Shown: piece after piece, positions 1 through 10,466 of the stretch
How positions within the stretch are numbered: the stretch's first letter is position 1
How the letters are laid out: each line of letters opens with the position of its first letter
Assembly (NCBI RefSeq): GCF_032118995.1
Contig: NC_092661.1
Location: 20,245,006 to 20,309,005, forward strand
Origin: Asterias amurensis
Lineage: Eukaryota; Echinodermata; Asteroidea; Forcipulatida; Asteriidae
Length of the DNA stretch: 64,000 nucleotides
Direction of reading: 5' to 3'
Position numbers and translations under genes: made by a program
The notes under the pieces: model-generated
Databases searched by the model: none
Seen by the model: the letters and a program-made list of their open reading frames with translations, nothing else
Told to the model about the DNA's origin: nothing

Positions 1-331
1 TATCAATTGCACATCTATACGTCCCTTCATCTTCCTTTTTAACTGGGAAGATAATAAGAGTACTGACGGCTGTGTTATTTTGTTTATAACATAACCATTG
101 GTTGTCGTAGTTCTCTATATGTTTATTCAGACCAGTAGCTGGTTTCTCGTTCACAAACCACTGGATATTCTGGATGCTTTGGTTGGTAGAGGCATCTAAA
201 CCAGTGACAGTGCACGTAAACTCTGCTCGTTCACCTTGTAGTTTGACCTGAAAATCGGATATCTGGATGGTCACACTGGAAGACACATCAGCAAGCAGCA
301 ACAAAATCATCAATGCCTTTGTTTTGTGCAT
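1..331 (-). CDS. Immunoglobulin-domain protein, first coding exon (partial, runs off left edge)
   Basis: Read on the minus strand, an ATG at 331-329 opens a frame of 110 codons without a stop to the window edge. An in-frame TAA lies about 36 nt upstream of the ATG. Residues 1-19 form a hydrophobic signal-peptide-like start (MHKTKALMILLLLADVSSS). Residues 20-110 look like one Ig fold: Cys40 in an EFTCTV context, Trp58 in IQWFV, and the strand-F signature DEGTYRC with Cys107. The domain therefore has the canonical Cys-Trp-DxGxYxC pattern of V/I-set domains. The protein is probably secreted or a cell-surface receptor, but the family beyond Ig superfamily cannot be named from this fragment. It lies on the same strand as, and downstream of, the NT5DC1 exons, so it is either nested in an intron of that gene or shows that NT5DC1 is truncated here. 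Confidence 0.8.
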   Translation of the reverse strand, partial: MHKTKALMILLLLADVSSSVTIQISDFQVKLQGERAEFTCTVTGLDASTNQSIQNIQWFVNEKPATGLNKHIENYDNQWLCYKQNNTAVSTLIIFPVKKEDEGTYRCAID

Positions 332-984
332 CTTAAAGGGGTCATACGTGTGTTCAGCTGAGTTTCGTTAAATATGTTTCAACAAACATACCTTGTCTAC
401 TGCACTGTTCAAACATGACACAATCACACTGATGTACGATGAATATCTGACAAACTCAAAACTGTTAGTTTGCATATCAATCAAATTATTTCTCATTTTC
501 AGTTTCCAAACCAGTTAAAAAATAAATAAAAACCTTTTGCTATAACAACTACAGTCTTGCTGTTCGTTATTTTTTATGTTCACTGATTTATTTTTATCTG
601 CACAGACCCTTAGAAGATTTATTATTATAACATATGCGAAAAGTTTTGATCGGCACATACGTGCATTTCCTTATTGCTGTTGTACAGATAGGAACTCTTT
701 AAGGGGTATAATGCAGTTTGTGATTTCATTTGCAGTGCATTTATGTAATATTTCACACATTTGTTTTTCACTTTTGTCCTTCTCACCTAGGAAGTTTTTA
801 TGGTCATTATTAATTGAAATACTTCAATCTATGACCCCTACCTGTATGTATCTTGCTTGAAAGGACACAAGTGTCATGACTGGAATTTGAACCCTAATAA
901 CTCAGCCACCACAAAGCAAATTCATTCCTCTGGTTTGTTCGTTGGTCGCGAGACGCTAAAAGAGTAAGTGAAGAGAAAGCTTAC
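332..984. other. Spacer between Ig exon and NT5DC1 exon 3
   Basis: AT-rich sequence with no recognisable exon on either strand. In particular no continuation of NT5DC1 (the conserved segment that follows the HF-x-C-L-E region in the family) is visible here. Confidence 0.5.
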
Positions 985-3729
985 CACACTGCTCGAGTGT
1001 TTCTTCTAGACAATGAAAATGTTGCCATAGTCTCTCTGCACCATATTTCTGCTGAATCTCTGCATAAGATAACAACCTTGATCCATGACTTGCTCTTAAA
1101 ATGACGCCTGCATCAGACAACTTCAAAAAATCACCATGGCGTATATCCCACACCAGCCCTTTCACACTAAATACAAAAATACAAGTGCCAATTTATGGAG
1201 AAGGCATCAATGAAGATAGGAAATTATGTTTCAAATTTGTGTTACAATGTCTTATTAAAAGATGTAATATGCAAAATAGTTTGTATCAAAGAGTCTTATA
1301 TCGCGCCTAGTTGATCTGTAGAGGAAACAGAAGGCTCTTACCATTATGATCAATTACAACTCAACACTGGAAGATCTACTTAAAGCTACAGAATAATTTT
1401 GCCTTTAGGTCTTACTTTAATAGTTGATCTCTAGAGGCTACTAGTACTATGCTTAACCCTTCATGAACATGTAGGTCTCAATGCTGGATCTGAAATGGCT
1501 ACAGAGTAATGTTGCCTTAATAGAGGCAATAGAAGGCTCTATCTATAATCTAACCAAATGGATCTGTAGCAGCTGCAGACCTCGATTTTATTTTAAGAAA
1601 GTTTTTATATCATAAATTTAAGAATCTCTATTATATCTGAGGGCTACAGAACATCAATCTTACCAAAAGTCTTTATGGGTCTTTAGCGGCTGTAGAATCC
1701 TCTTGTCATATCCTTTGTTTTCAACAAGTGTCTTAGCAAAGTAGTCATAAACCAGCTGCAAAGTCAGAAGAGTGGGATTGACAGGGGAAACAATCAGTAC
1801 AGTTTTAACCCAGAATATCATATTAAGAGTAAAAAAAACTTTAAAAAGAACGCTAATATAAAACCAATAATCTTGATGATGCAAGTGCAACATTTTCATC
1901 TTTGCTAAAAAAGAACGAAAATAAAAGGAAATCAGGAATATAATTTCTTTTTTGGGGTGGGGGTGGGGAGGGGATTTGTGGGGCACCTTGAATATTTATT
2001 GACAGCTTGAATATTGACACTTCAGCTTGCCAAGGAACATCCTGAACAAACTGAGACACAATAGGATATTGCCACTCCTGTTGGGTCACCACATAAGCAG
2101 ACTTTTAGGAGATCCTCGCGCATCATCAGATGCCAAAAGCATTTGATTGAGACACTTTTACTCTGTTGACATTTAAACATAATGTTGTGTTACTTTATTA
2201 TCTTGTGTTAAACATATAATCATAAAAATGCATCATCATTTAACTCTATATATGCATGAGCCAAAAATAAGTTTGTGGTTTAAGTTGACCTTGCCACATC
2301 AGTTGTTTAAAAAAGTTTGTAGTCCCTGCTAGAAAGTTCTCAAGAGGGAAGATGTTGTGATAATACTTACGAAGGACTTGTACAAGTCTACACTCATGTT
2401 TATTCATGCTAGTATTAAGCCCAGAGTGTATGTCACACAACCAGTTCTACAGTTAATCAATAAACCATTGTGTTTAAACTTATAACAACAAGTCTCCAAC
2501 CTTGTAACTATTATAACAATTGACAGCTTGAATATTGTTTGGTTGGTCAAATAAAACTAAGCATTATTGTTGTTATAAAAAATATTCGTATATACCCCAG
2601 ACAGTTTCGCTATGGACTGATCCGGCCTGTCAATCAAACTGTGCACGTTCACCCATTTGACCAATCACAGCAATGATTGTGGTCGGACAGACTCGGTCAT
2701 GCGTGCGCGTATATTTGGCACGCACGGAAGAATTGTGCAGAATGTCATTGGGAGTGCTCGTACACGTGTCTTGCTCACGTGCGCGGTGGGCGGAGCTTAG
2801 TGGAAAGCCGGAACGGTCCATTCCTAATTGGTGGAGAGTGTGTCACATTGGGGTGTTTAAACGGCTGATAAACACAGCTCAAGCTGTTAACTTTAATTAT
2901 AACCGGCTGGCTTGGATGTTGGGCGCGCAAGCTAATGTACGCCAATTTAAATTACGCGAACGCAATTAATAGCTATACCTACTAATAGTAACAGCGCATA
3001 ATATGTTTGTACACACGCATGTATACACCTGCTGGCAATACACATGCGTGTAAAACTTTGAAAAATTCTCAAAAAACACCTCACTGAGGTGTTTTTTCCC
3101 TCAGTATCGCAATGTCTTTTTTTGTAAAATTATTTTGCTTTTTAACAAGGGCATTTATGAATGGGAAGAAAAGAGTAGTGATAAGTTCTTAAAACTGGCC
3201 ATTTGAAACCCTGGTCCCGGCTGCAGGGCGTCGTGGTCATGCAATAAAGGCCATCGCCCTCGGCTCGGGCCAGCATCACACGGCCACGACCCTGGGGGTT
3301 TTAAAGGGCCATTTTAAGAAATTGTCACCTACTCTTTTATTCCTGTATTATATTTTGTTATACTAAATATTAATAATATTTTATTTAAAATAATTCTGTA
3401 GGGTATGCCCCATGGTGGCCTTCCTTCACACATAAATTAGTGTTTTCAGTTTTTATTTATGTTTTAAATTAATCATGTAAAAATACAAACAAATATTTAT
3501 GATAATTGCGCACAGTAAAACTTTAAAACTCAGCTTACTCAAAAAGTTTACAAAAAAAAAGTTTTGAAGTCAAAGTTTTGTAGGCCTAATCAAAACTTTT
3601 GTAAACTTAAGTCCTTACCGAAAAGAAGTTGTCCAACTTATATTTGCATAAGGTGTGGTCTAAATCGAAGCCAACACAATCAAAACCCTGAATATTCATG
3701 AAAACTGAGCCATTTTCTGAGGAATTCAT
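985..3729 (-). CDS. NT5DC1: NT5DC1-like 5'-nucleotidase domain protein, exons 1-3 (3' part not in window)
   Basis: Three minus-strand exons join in phase: 3729-3619 (37 codons, ends TCG/GTAAGG), 1755-1664 (acceptor TTTGCAG, donor TTG/GTAAGA) and 1166-985 (acceptor GTATTTAG, donor GTG/GTAAGC), 128 codons in total. The start ATG at 3729-3727 is preceded by an in-frame TAG. Residues 21-30 read FDLDHTLCKY, the DxDxT nucleophile motif of HAD phosphatases (Asp22 and Asp24). Further conserved blocks are VENKGYDKRIL, then GDFLKLSDAGVILRASHG, then a region close to WKHF of human NT5DC1. Family members are predicted cytosolic 5'-nucleotidases related to NT5C2; the substrate of NT5DC1 is not established. 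The remaining two thirds (DxD of motif III, cap domain) must lie left of the window, beyond the Ig exon, if the gene is intact. Assignment to NT5DC1 rather than NT5DC2/3 rests on recalled similarity. Confidence 0.85.
2613..2822. mobile_element. MITE-like element, copy 1 (partner at 31694-31886)
   Basis: About 120 bp in the centre (from CATGCGTGCGCGTAT to GGTGGGCGG) matches 31770-31886 closely. The ends here are inverted: ATGGACTGATCCGGC on the left and GCCGGAACGGTCCAT on the right. Two dispersed copies with terminal inverted repeats and no coding potential indicate a non-autonomous DNA transposon. It sits in NT5DC1 intron 1. Confidence 0.6.
3076..3102. repeat. 27-bp palindrome in NT5DC1 intron 1
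   Basis: AAAAAACACCTCA followed by its complement TGAGGTGTTTTTT: a GC-capped stem ending in a T-run. In an animal intron this is a structural curiosity or a MITE centre, not a bacterial-type terminator. Confidence 0.5.
3165..3345. mobile_element. Short TIR element (about 180 bp)
   Basis: GAGTAGTGATAAGTTCTTAA at the left is mirrored by TTAAGAAATTGTCACCTACTC at the right, and GTCGTGGTC/GGCCACGAC pair further in. The whole segment folds back on itself. No protein-coding content. It lies in NT5DC1 intron 1. Confidence 0.55.
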
Positions 3730-4520
3730 TATGGTCTAGAAGAAGAAGAAGAAGAATAGATGAAAAGCACGTTTTGTTGATTGTTATTTGCATTCCGACC
3801 TGCTGCACAATAAATAAATTTGTGCATGGAATTTGTGTTACTGTGTGTTTTTGCAGTGCAGTTGTTTTCTTAGACTGCATCACGTGTTATAAACGTGTAA
3901 TACAGGCTTCAGTGCTCTGGGTACCAGTCAATATTAGTCTGGTGCTCTCATACTAGGAATGTAGCTACATGAATAGAAAATGTAATAGGGAAGCCAGACG
4001 AAAACTGATATTTTTTGCAGACGACAGAGAAAAGGAGAGGGGGAGAGAGAGTCGTTTTATTATCTGCATTTTTTTGCCTTTTATTTCTGTATCTGCTGGA
4101 AAACCCCAAGACTTTCACCGTTGAGGGCCGAACCACAATTAGTGACTAATAGTAAGTATACAATTTTTTATTTAGTACTCAAGTCAAATGCGCATAAATA
4201 AGGAGAAACCTTCAATTAAAGAGATAAAACTAAAAAATAATATAATGCCAAGGCCTGCTGCGCGCGCATTCAATTATTCATTCACTTCATTCATTCAGCA
4301 CACACAGAGTTAAGTTAGAGTAGATTAGACTAAAAAGATTAGAACAACACTCACAATATCATTATCATTCAATGCGTACCGGAGTGCGATCTCCAGCCAA
4401 AATACCGTTCCACTTGTAATACAAGTTGTGTTGTATATATTTCGGCCTTGGCATATACCATTACCAGTCAACTGTTTCTACTACTTTCTAAGCAAAATCC
4501 ATTCTTAATTTAATAAAATA
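3730..4520. other. Head-to-head spacer NT5DC1/PEBP
   Basis: The two divergent genes leave about 1.26 kb between coding starts. No clear promoter motif is recognised. Within it, TGCCAAGGCC near 4247 and GGCCTTGGCA near 4442 form inverted ends of a possible 200-bp MITE. The rest is unremarkable AT-rich DNA. Confidence 0.4.
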
Positions 4521-4904
4521 TTAAAGGCAGTGGACACTACTGGTAATTACTCAAAATAATTATCACCATTAAACCTTTCTTGATTCTGAGTAATGGGGAG
4601 AGGTTGATAGTATAAAACATTGTGAGAAACAGCTCCCTCTGAAGTGACGTAGTTTTCGAGAAAGAAGTAATTTTCCACGAATCTGATTTCGAAATCAAGC
4701 ATCAGAAAGCACACAACTTCGTGTGACAAGGTTGTTTTTTCTTTCATTATTATCTTGCAACTTCTGCGACCCATTGAGCAAATTTTCACAGTCAACATAT
4801 GCATAAAATAACAAACCTGTTTGTTATTTTAAATGCATATGTTGAGATACACCAAGTGAGAAGACTGGTCTTTGACATTTACCAATAGTGTCCTCTGTCT
4901 TTAA
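4521..4904. mobile_element. TTAA-bounded MITE, family A
   Basis: It begins TTAAAGGCAGTGGACACTA and ends with the inverse (ATAGTGTCCTCTGTCTTTAA). The 5' and 3' halves are partly complementary. The same family recurs at 26814-27184, and partial copies lie near 17380-17530 and 56430-56480. The TTAA target and short inverted termini fit Kolobok/piggyBac-type cut-and-paste elements. It sits immediately upstream of the PEBP gene. Confidence 0.75.
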
Positions 4905-4985
4905 TAAACATATAGGCCTAGCAACTGCAAGTTTAAATGCAAAACATTCCTCACACTTTTGCAGAAAAAGACATCATATTTAACA

Positions 4986-7193
4986 ATGGAAGAAGGAGGC
5001 GTGGTTCCGGATGTTGTTGATGTTGCAGTCCCAACTGCAGCAGAAGTGAAATGGGATAGTGGAGCAACTGCACAGATGGGCAATGTCTGTACACCAACTC
5101 AGGTACCCCACTAAAAACACAACCTTCATTCAATGTCTGTACACCCACTCAGGTACCCACTACAACCTTCATCAGTTCAATCATAGAGTAAGGCTTACTC
5201 TATGGTTCAATGTCTGTACACCAACTCAGGTACCCCACGAATAACACAACCTTCATTCAATGTCTGTACACCAACTCAGGTAAATAACACAACCTTCATT
5301 CAATGTCTGTAAACCCACTCAAGTACCCACTACAACCTTCATCAGTTTATTTCAATGTCTTTACACCCATTCAGGTACCCACTACAACCTTCATCAGTTT
5401 ATTTCAGTGTCTGTACACCCATTCAGATACCAACTACAACCTTCATCAGTTTATTTCAGTGTCTGTACACCCACTCAGGTACCCACTACAACCTTCATCA
5501 GTTTATTTCAGTGTCTGTACACCCATTCAGATACCCACTACAACCTTCATCAGTTTATTTCAGTGTCTGTACACCCACTCAGGTACCCACTACAACCTTC
5601 ATCAGTTTATTTCAGTGTCTGTACACCCATTCAGATACCCACTACAACCTTCATCAGTTTATTTCAGTGTCTGTACACCCATTCAGATACCCACTACAAC
5701 CTTCATCAGTTTATTTCAGTGTCTGTACACCCACTCAGGTACCCACTACAACCTTCATCAGTTTATTTCAGTGTCTGTACACCCATTCAGATACCCACTA
5801 CAACCTTCATCAGTTTATTTCAGTGTCTGTACACCCATTCAGGTACCCACTACAACCTTCATCAGTTTATTTCAGTGTCTGTACACCCATTCAGATACCC
5901 ACTACAACCTTCATCAGTTTATTTCAGTGTCTGTACACCCACTCAGGTACCCACTACAACCTTCATCAGTTTATTTCAGTGTCTGTACACCCATTCAGGT
6001 ACCCACTACAACCTTCATCAGTTTATTTCAGTGTCTGTACACCCACTCAGGTACCCACTACAACCTTCATCAGTTTATTTCAGTGTCTGTACACCCATTC
6101 AGGTACCCACTACAACCGTTATCAGTTCAATGTCTGTACCCACTCAGGTACCCACTACAACCGTTATCAGTTTATTTTGCCTTTTTTTATATTTTGTTTT
6201 AATTATTTTAATAACAATTTATTTCTTTACACTGTTTTTGTAACACCTCTACAACCTAAGACCTTCATCAAACAGCCCAGTTATACACACCAGACAAGTA
6301 TGCACTAAGATTCATTGATACGACAACATTACATTATGATTTGTTAAGTCTAGTATTACTTGATTTATATTTAAACTACAGATACAGAATCAACCAACTG
6401 TCACCTGGCCAATAGAAGAGGGCGCTCTTTACACTGTTGTAATGACTGATCCAGATGCACCAAGCAGGGCTGATCCAAAGTTCCGTGAGTGGCGACACTG
6501 GCTGGTAGTGAATGTATCTAACAATGATATCAGTAGCGGCAGTGTTAGATCTGAGTATATCGGAGCAGGACCACCAAAAGACACAGGTAGGTTTTGTCTC
6601 CATGTTGTTCTTTTTGAACAGCTTCAAAGGAACCTTTGAGGAATATTTAACGAAGGATTTTTAACCAAACTTTATCAATGTATTTTGTACATTGGGTCTC
6701 TTGGCCCTCAAGTTTTCACCTCACTTCATTTTTATAATAGGTGCGTTCGTTTAGCTTCCCTGGGTCGACCCCGGTGTGTGGAGGTTTTTTTCCCAGGACG
6801 AACGTGGGTAATTATCTGCACACACTCATCCTGAAAAGAAAAAAAAACCACCACACACCAGGGTCGACCCGGGGAAGCTAAACAAACGCACCCAATGAAA
6901 CAGACAGTTGATGTGTGACTCATTTCCATGCAGGCTTACATCGCTATGTCATCCTCATCTACAAGCAGCCAGGTTTCATCAACCCAGAGAAAATCCCCTT
7001 CTACCCAAACTGTGACATTAATGGAAGAGCCAAGTGGAAGGTTCGTGAGTTTGCCGAAAGTCATGGACTTGGGAATCCTGTGGCAGGCAACTTCCTTCAA
7101 GCTGAGCATGATGAGTATGTCACCAAATTGTATGCAAAGTTTTCTGAATTTGCAGCTAAGAAGAGAGATGAGGCTGGTACCACAGAGGGGTAA
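4986..7193 (+). CDS. PEBP1: Phosphatidylethanolamine-binding protein (PEBP/RKIP family), complete, 3 exons
   Basis: Coding exons 4986-5102 (39 codons, CAG/GTACCC), 6382-6586 (acceptor CTACAG, donor ACAG/GTAGGT) and 6934-7193 (acceptor CATGCAG) join in phase to 193 residues, close to the 187 of human PEBP1. Residues 56-83 carry the PEBP CR1 signature: [13 protein letters not shown] then [10 protein letters not shown], with Asp62, Asp64 and His78 as anion-pocket residues. [12 protein letters not shown] at 108-119 is CR2. The C-terminal [17 protein letters not shown] matches the family helix. No signal peptide, so probably cytosolic. Family members bind phospholipid head groups and, in vertebrates, inhibit Raf signalling; that role here is only inferred. 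A TTTTGCAG acceptor 20 nt before the ATG suggests a 5'UTR intron. The exon 1 donor is copied many times in intron 1. Confidence 0.93.
5090..6170 (+). repeat. 52-bp minisatellite derived from the PEBP exon 1 splice donor
   Basis: About 20 copies; from about 5340 onward they are a regular 52-bp ladder. Each unit contains TTTATTTCAG, then a 19-nt TGTCTGTACACCCACTCAG, then GTACCCACTACAACC. The 19-mer and following GTACCC are near-identical to the last 19 nt of PEBP exon 1 and its 5' splice site. Units alternate between GTACCC and ATACCC after the 19-mer, so roughly half retain a donor GT. All three plus-strand frames are open because 52 is not a multiple of 3 and the unit lacks stops in any phase; this is not evidence of coding. 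Confidence 0.9.
6740..6892. mobile_element. Palindromic MITE in PEBP intron 2
   Basis: GGTGCGTTCGTTTAGCTTCC at the left end is complementary to GGAAGCTAAACAAACGCACC at the right end. The next segments (TGGGTCGACCCCGG and CCAGGGTCGACCCGG) also pair. About 42 bp of near-perfect inverted repeat in 153 bp. No target duplication is evident. Confidence 0.7.
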
Positions 7194-7563
7194 TGACCCC
7201 CTCATCCTCACAGTGAGTTGACTACTTGAAACCATTCCACTGCATGGGGTTTGTAGATTGGAACAACTGTGCATTCATATCACATGATATCATCATTACA
7301 AGCTGAATTGTTTACATTCAAAACCGTTTTTCATTTCAAACTAAATAAGTACATGTGTACAGGCCTATTAGTTACTTCTGCAATGCTTACATATATTTTG
7401 TCAATTACCCTTTTCCAAAATAGCAATTTTGTTTTGTTTGTGTGAATTTGTATTTCAATCATAAAATTAATTAATTGGGTCAAATCTGATTTATAAAAAA
7501 ACAGTATCAGAAGTAATGTGAGAAGATTAATGTTGTGTTCATACAGTATGAATTGCAAATGTA
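7194..7563 (+). other. PEBP 3' flank
   Basis: Presumed 3'UTR and downstream DNA. No AATAAA hexamer is seen close after the stop, so the polyadenylation site is not placed. Confidence 0.35.
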
Positions 7564-9180
7564 GGGATGTTGGATTACAGTCTATGTTGTCAATGCGGCT
7601 ATCGGCTAGGTCTTAGACCTTGTGGAGCCACTTCAAATGTAGGGATGTTGGATTACAGTCTATGTTGTCAATGTGGCTATCGGCTGGGTCTTAGACCTTG
7701 TGGAGCCACTTCAAATGTAGGGATGTTGGATTACAGTCTATGTTGTCAATGCGGCTATCGGCTAGGTCTAAGACCTTGTGGAGCCACTTCAAATGTAGAG
7801 ATGTTGGATTATATAGTCTATGTTGTCAAAGCGGCTATCGGCTAGGTCTTAGACCTTGTGGGGCCACTTCAAATGTAGGGATGTTGGATTATACAGTCTA
7901 TGTTGTCAATGCGGCTATCGGCTAGGTCTTAGACCTTGTGGGGCCACTTCAAATGTAGGGATGTTGGATTACAGTCTATGTTGTCAATGCGGCTATCGGC
8001 TAGGTCTTAGACCTTGTGGAGCCACTTCAAATGTAGGGATGTTGGATTACAGTCTGTGTTGTCGACGCGGCTATCGGCTAGGTCTTAGACCTTGTGGAGC
8101 CACTTCAAATGTAGGGATGTTGGATTACAGTCTATGTTGTCAATGCGGCTATCGGCTAGGTCTTAGACCTTGTGGAGCCACTTCAAATGTAGGGTTATTG
8201 GATTACAGTCATTGTTGTCAATGCGGCTATTGGCTGGGTCTTAGACCTTGTGGAGCCACTTCAAATGTAGGGTTGTTGGATTACAGTCTATGTTGTCAAC
8301 GCGGCTATCGGCTAGGTCTTAGACCTTGTGGAGCCACTTCAAATGTAGGGATGTTGGATTACAGTCTATGTTGTCAATGCGGCTATCGGCTAGGTCTTAG
8401 ACCTTGTGGAGCCACTTCAAATGTAGGGATGTTGGATTACAGTCTATGTTGTCAATGCGGCTATTGGCTAGGTCCTAGACCTTGTGGAGCCACTTCAAAT
8501 GTAGGGATGTTGGATTACAGTCTATGTTGTCAATGCGGCTATCGGCTAGGTCTTAGACCTTGTGGAGCCACTTCAAATGTAGGGATGTTGGATTACAGTC
8601 TATGTTGTCAATGTGGCTATCGGCTGGGTCTTAGACCTTGTGGAGCCACTTCAAATGTAGGGATGTTGGATTACAGTCTATGTTGTCAATGCGGCTATTG
8701 GCTGGGTCTTAGACCTTGTGGAGCCACTTCAAATGTAGGGATGTTGGATTACAGTCTATGTTGTCAATGCTGCTATCGGCTAGGTCTTAGACCTTGTGGA
8801 GCCACTTCAAATGTAGGGATGTTGGATTACAGTCTATGTTGTCAATGCAGCTAACGGCTAGGTCTTAGACCTTGTGGAGCCACTTCAAATATAGGGATGT
8901 TGGATTACAGTCTATGTTGTCAATGCGGCTATTGGCTGGGTCTTAGACCTTGTGGAGCCACTTCAAATGTAGGGATGTTGGATTACAGTCTATGTTGTCA
9001 ATGCGGCTATCGGCTAGGTCTTACACCTTGTGGAGCCACTTCAAATGTAGGGATGTTGGATTACAGTCTATGTTGTCAATGCGGCTATCGGCTAGGTCTT
9101 ACACCTTGTGGAGCCACTTCAAATGTAGGGATGTTGGATTACAGTCTATGTTGTCAATGCGGCTATCGGCTAGGTCTTAG
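7564..9180 (+). repeat. 78-bp minisatellite, about 20.7 copies
   Basis: The unit GGGATGTTGGATTACAGTCT... through ...GGAGCCACTTCAAATGTA repeats with few substitutions. Because 78 is 26 codons, one frame reads a Cys-rich 26-residue motif (ending LRPCGATSNVG) for long stretches, longest about 330 codons. It is broken by two 2-bp insertions (near 7812 and 7891) and a TAA at about 8852. It starts only after the PEBP 3' end, has no splice signals of its own, and lies between convergent genes, so it is read as non-coding satellite DNA. Confidence 0.9.
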
Positions 9181-10017
9181 ACTCAGTGCTTTTCAAGTCC
9201 TGTGCAGAGATTCTTTACCCCAATTGCTAGCCCCTTTTCGCATGAAACATTACAGTGAATCCTTGGCAATCTACAATGTACTCTAAGGCATGTCCCTACT
9301 TCAGTCTTGTAAGCATGTGTAATTATTTTGATTCAGGTCTTGGGCTAATCATAGCGTTTTGTAAAGTAGCCCAAATGACCATAAAACTGTGTATATTACT
9401 TGGCCCAAAAGGCCCAGATTTTACACATATTGTCATAAATGTAACATCCTGATCTATTAGAGGTAAGGGTTGGTGAAATGAATTTAAATTCCATCACTCA
9501 AAAGTAAGTTACACATTTTAAACATTTATTATTTACATCTGAAAAGGAAGAAATAGGAGCATATAAAACGCATAGGATTCAAAGCTTTTAGTTGCCAAAT
9601 GGGCAAGTTGAGAAGTGGTATTCACTAGCCTCTGGCAGTTTTTACTAGATGTTTTATGCTGGGCTAGTGTTAAAGATTGTCCTTGTAATTCAAACGAACC
9701 ATTTTATCACATGGGTTTTGTACACACAAATTAACAGTGGAAACCACATTGGAAACTGACTAGGTAAATTTTAAATGAATATGGGTTGAAAAAGAAAAAT
9801 TGATGGGATGTTGATGCGGAGGTCAGTGATTCCAGTAAATTTCTCTTTGTTCAATCCCCAATAAAAAAAAACAGTCATTAACAGCAATATGGTCCCATAA
9901 TGTTTGTGTACAAAGTAAACTTTTAGTGGAAAAGATCTTTTGTGTGAAAGCACAAGATCTAATATACTATTCAAAGTGAAAATTTTAAAATTTCTAACAT
10001 TGAATGCCTTTGAAATC
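9181..10017. other. Intergenic DNA between convergent PEBP and YRDC
   Basis: AT-rich, low-complexity in places. No exon, RNA gene or transposon end recognised on either strand. Confidence 0.4.
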
Positions 10018-10466
10018 ACTAGGTGACAGCAGACCGACTTCTGTGTTAATTTTTATTGTTTATGTAATTCTAAACATGCGCATATTTCTAAATCAAGGTT
10101 TCAAACAATGAATGCCTTTGAAAACACTAGGTGACAGCAGACTACCTTGTTAATTTATATTGTATTTGTAGTTCTAAATATGCGCATATTTCTAAATCAA
10201 GGTTTCTAACAATGAATGCCTTTGAAAACACTAGGTGACAGCAGACTACCTTGTTAATTTTTATTGTGTATGTAGTTCTAAACATGAGCATATTTCTGAG
10301 AGCAATATATTTACCTGGCTATAATTTCTCATCACAGCTTTCCCTAGAATTCTGCACTTACTGCCTCCTGTACAATCCAAGATTCTATGTGCTGTATTGT
10401 AAGCTAAGAATTCCCCAGTAAGCAAGGCCATGAAATTGCAAACATAGTCTGCTGCCATCTAGAGTT
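10018..10466. mobile_element. GTGACAGCAGAC-type TIR element with internal tandem copies
   Basis: Three tandem units of about 104-108 bp begin AGGTGACAGCAGAC (10021, 10129, 10233). The far end is GTCTGCTGCCATCT near 10448-10462, the inverse of the start. A compact 105-bp copy with a 22-bp inverted repeat lies at 57786-57890. The segment between about 10315 and 10445 is absent from the short copy and overlaps the candidate YRDC last exon. Confidence 0.6.
10261..10360 (-). CDS. YRDC: Candidate last coding exon of YRDC (tentative)
   Basis: The confident YRDC exon 4 ends in phase 2 after RPG at a GCAG/GTAAGT donor, whereas vertebrate YRDC continues for about 27 residues. Here, a minus-strand acceptor GGAGGCAG at 10361-10368 opens a frame of 33 codons in the needed phase: SKCRILGKAVMRNYSQV and on to a TAA at 10263-10261. 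The KAVMRNYS stretch sits where human has TAILQQKYG, at the same distance from RPG. The stop overlaps an AATAAA hexamer. The second half of the exon is transposon sequence shared with 10018-10250. Weak but testable. Use of it would give a protein of 264 residues (human 279). Confidence 0.35.

Noticed and set aside
1853-2092. Minus-strand frame starting MVTQQEWQYP as an NT5DC1 exon
   Set aside because: NT5DC1 exon 1 (3619) and exon 2 (1755) join in phase 0 and match the family without it.
3076-3102. Rho-independent-terminator-like hairpin with T-run
   Set aside because: The DNA is eukaryotic and intronic; the palindrome has no such role here.
5090-6170. CRISPR-like regular repeats
   Set aside because: No spacers: units are contiguous 52-bp tandem copies in an animal intron.
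5303-6308. Three overlapping 280-317 codon frames of a repeated [20 protein letters not shown] motif
   Set aside because: They are the three frames of the 52-bp intronic array; the PEBP exons splice across it with an exact phase match.
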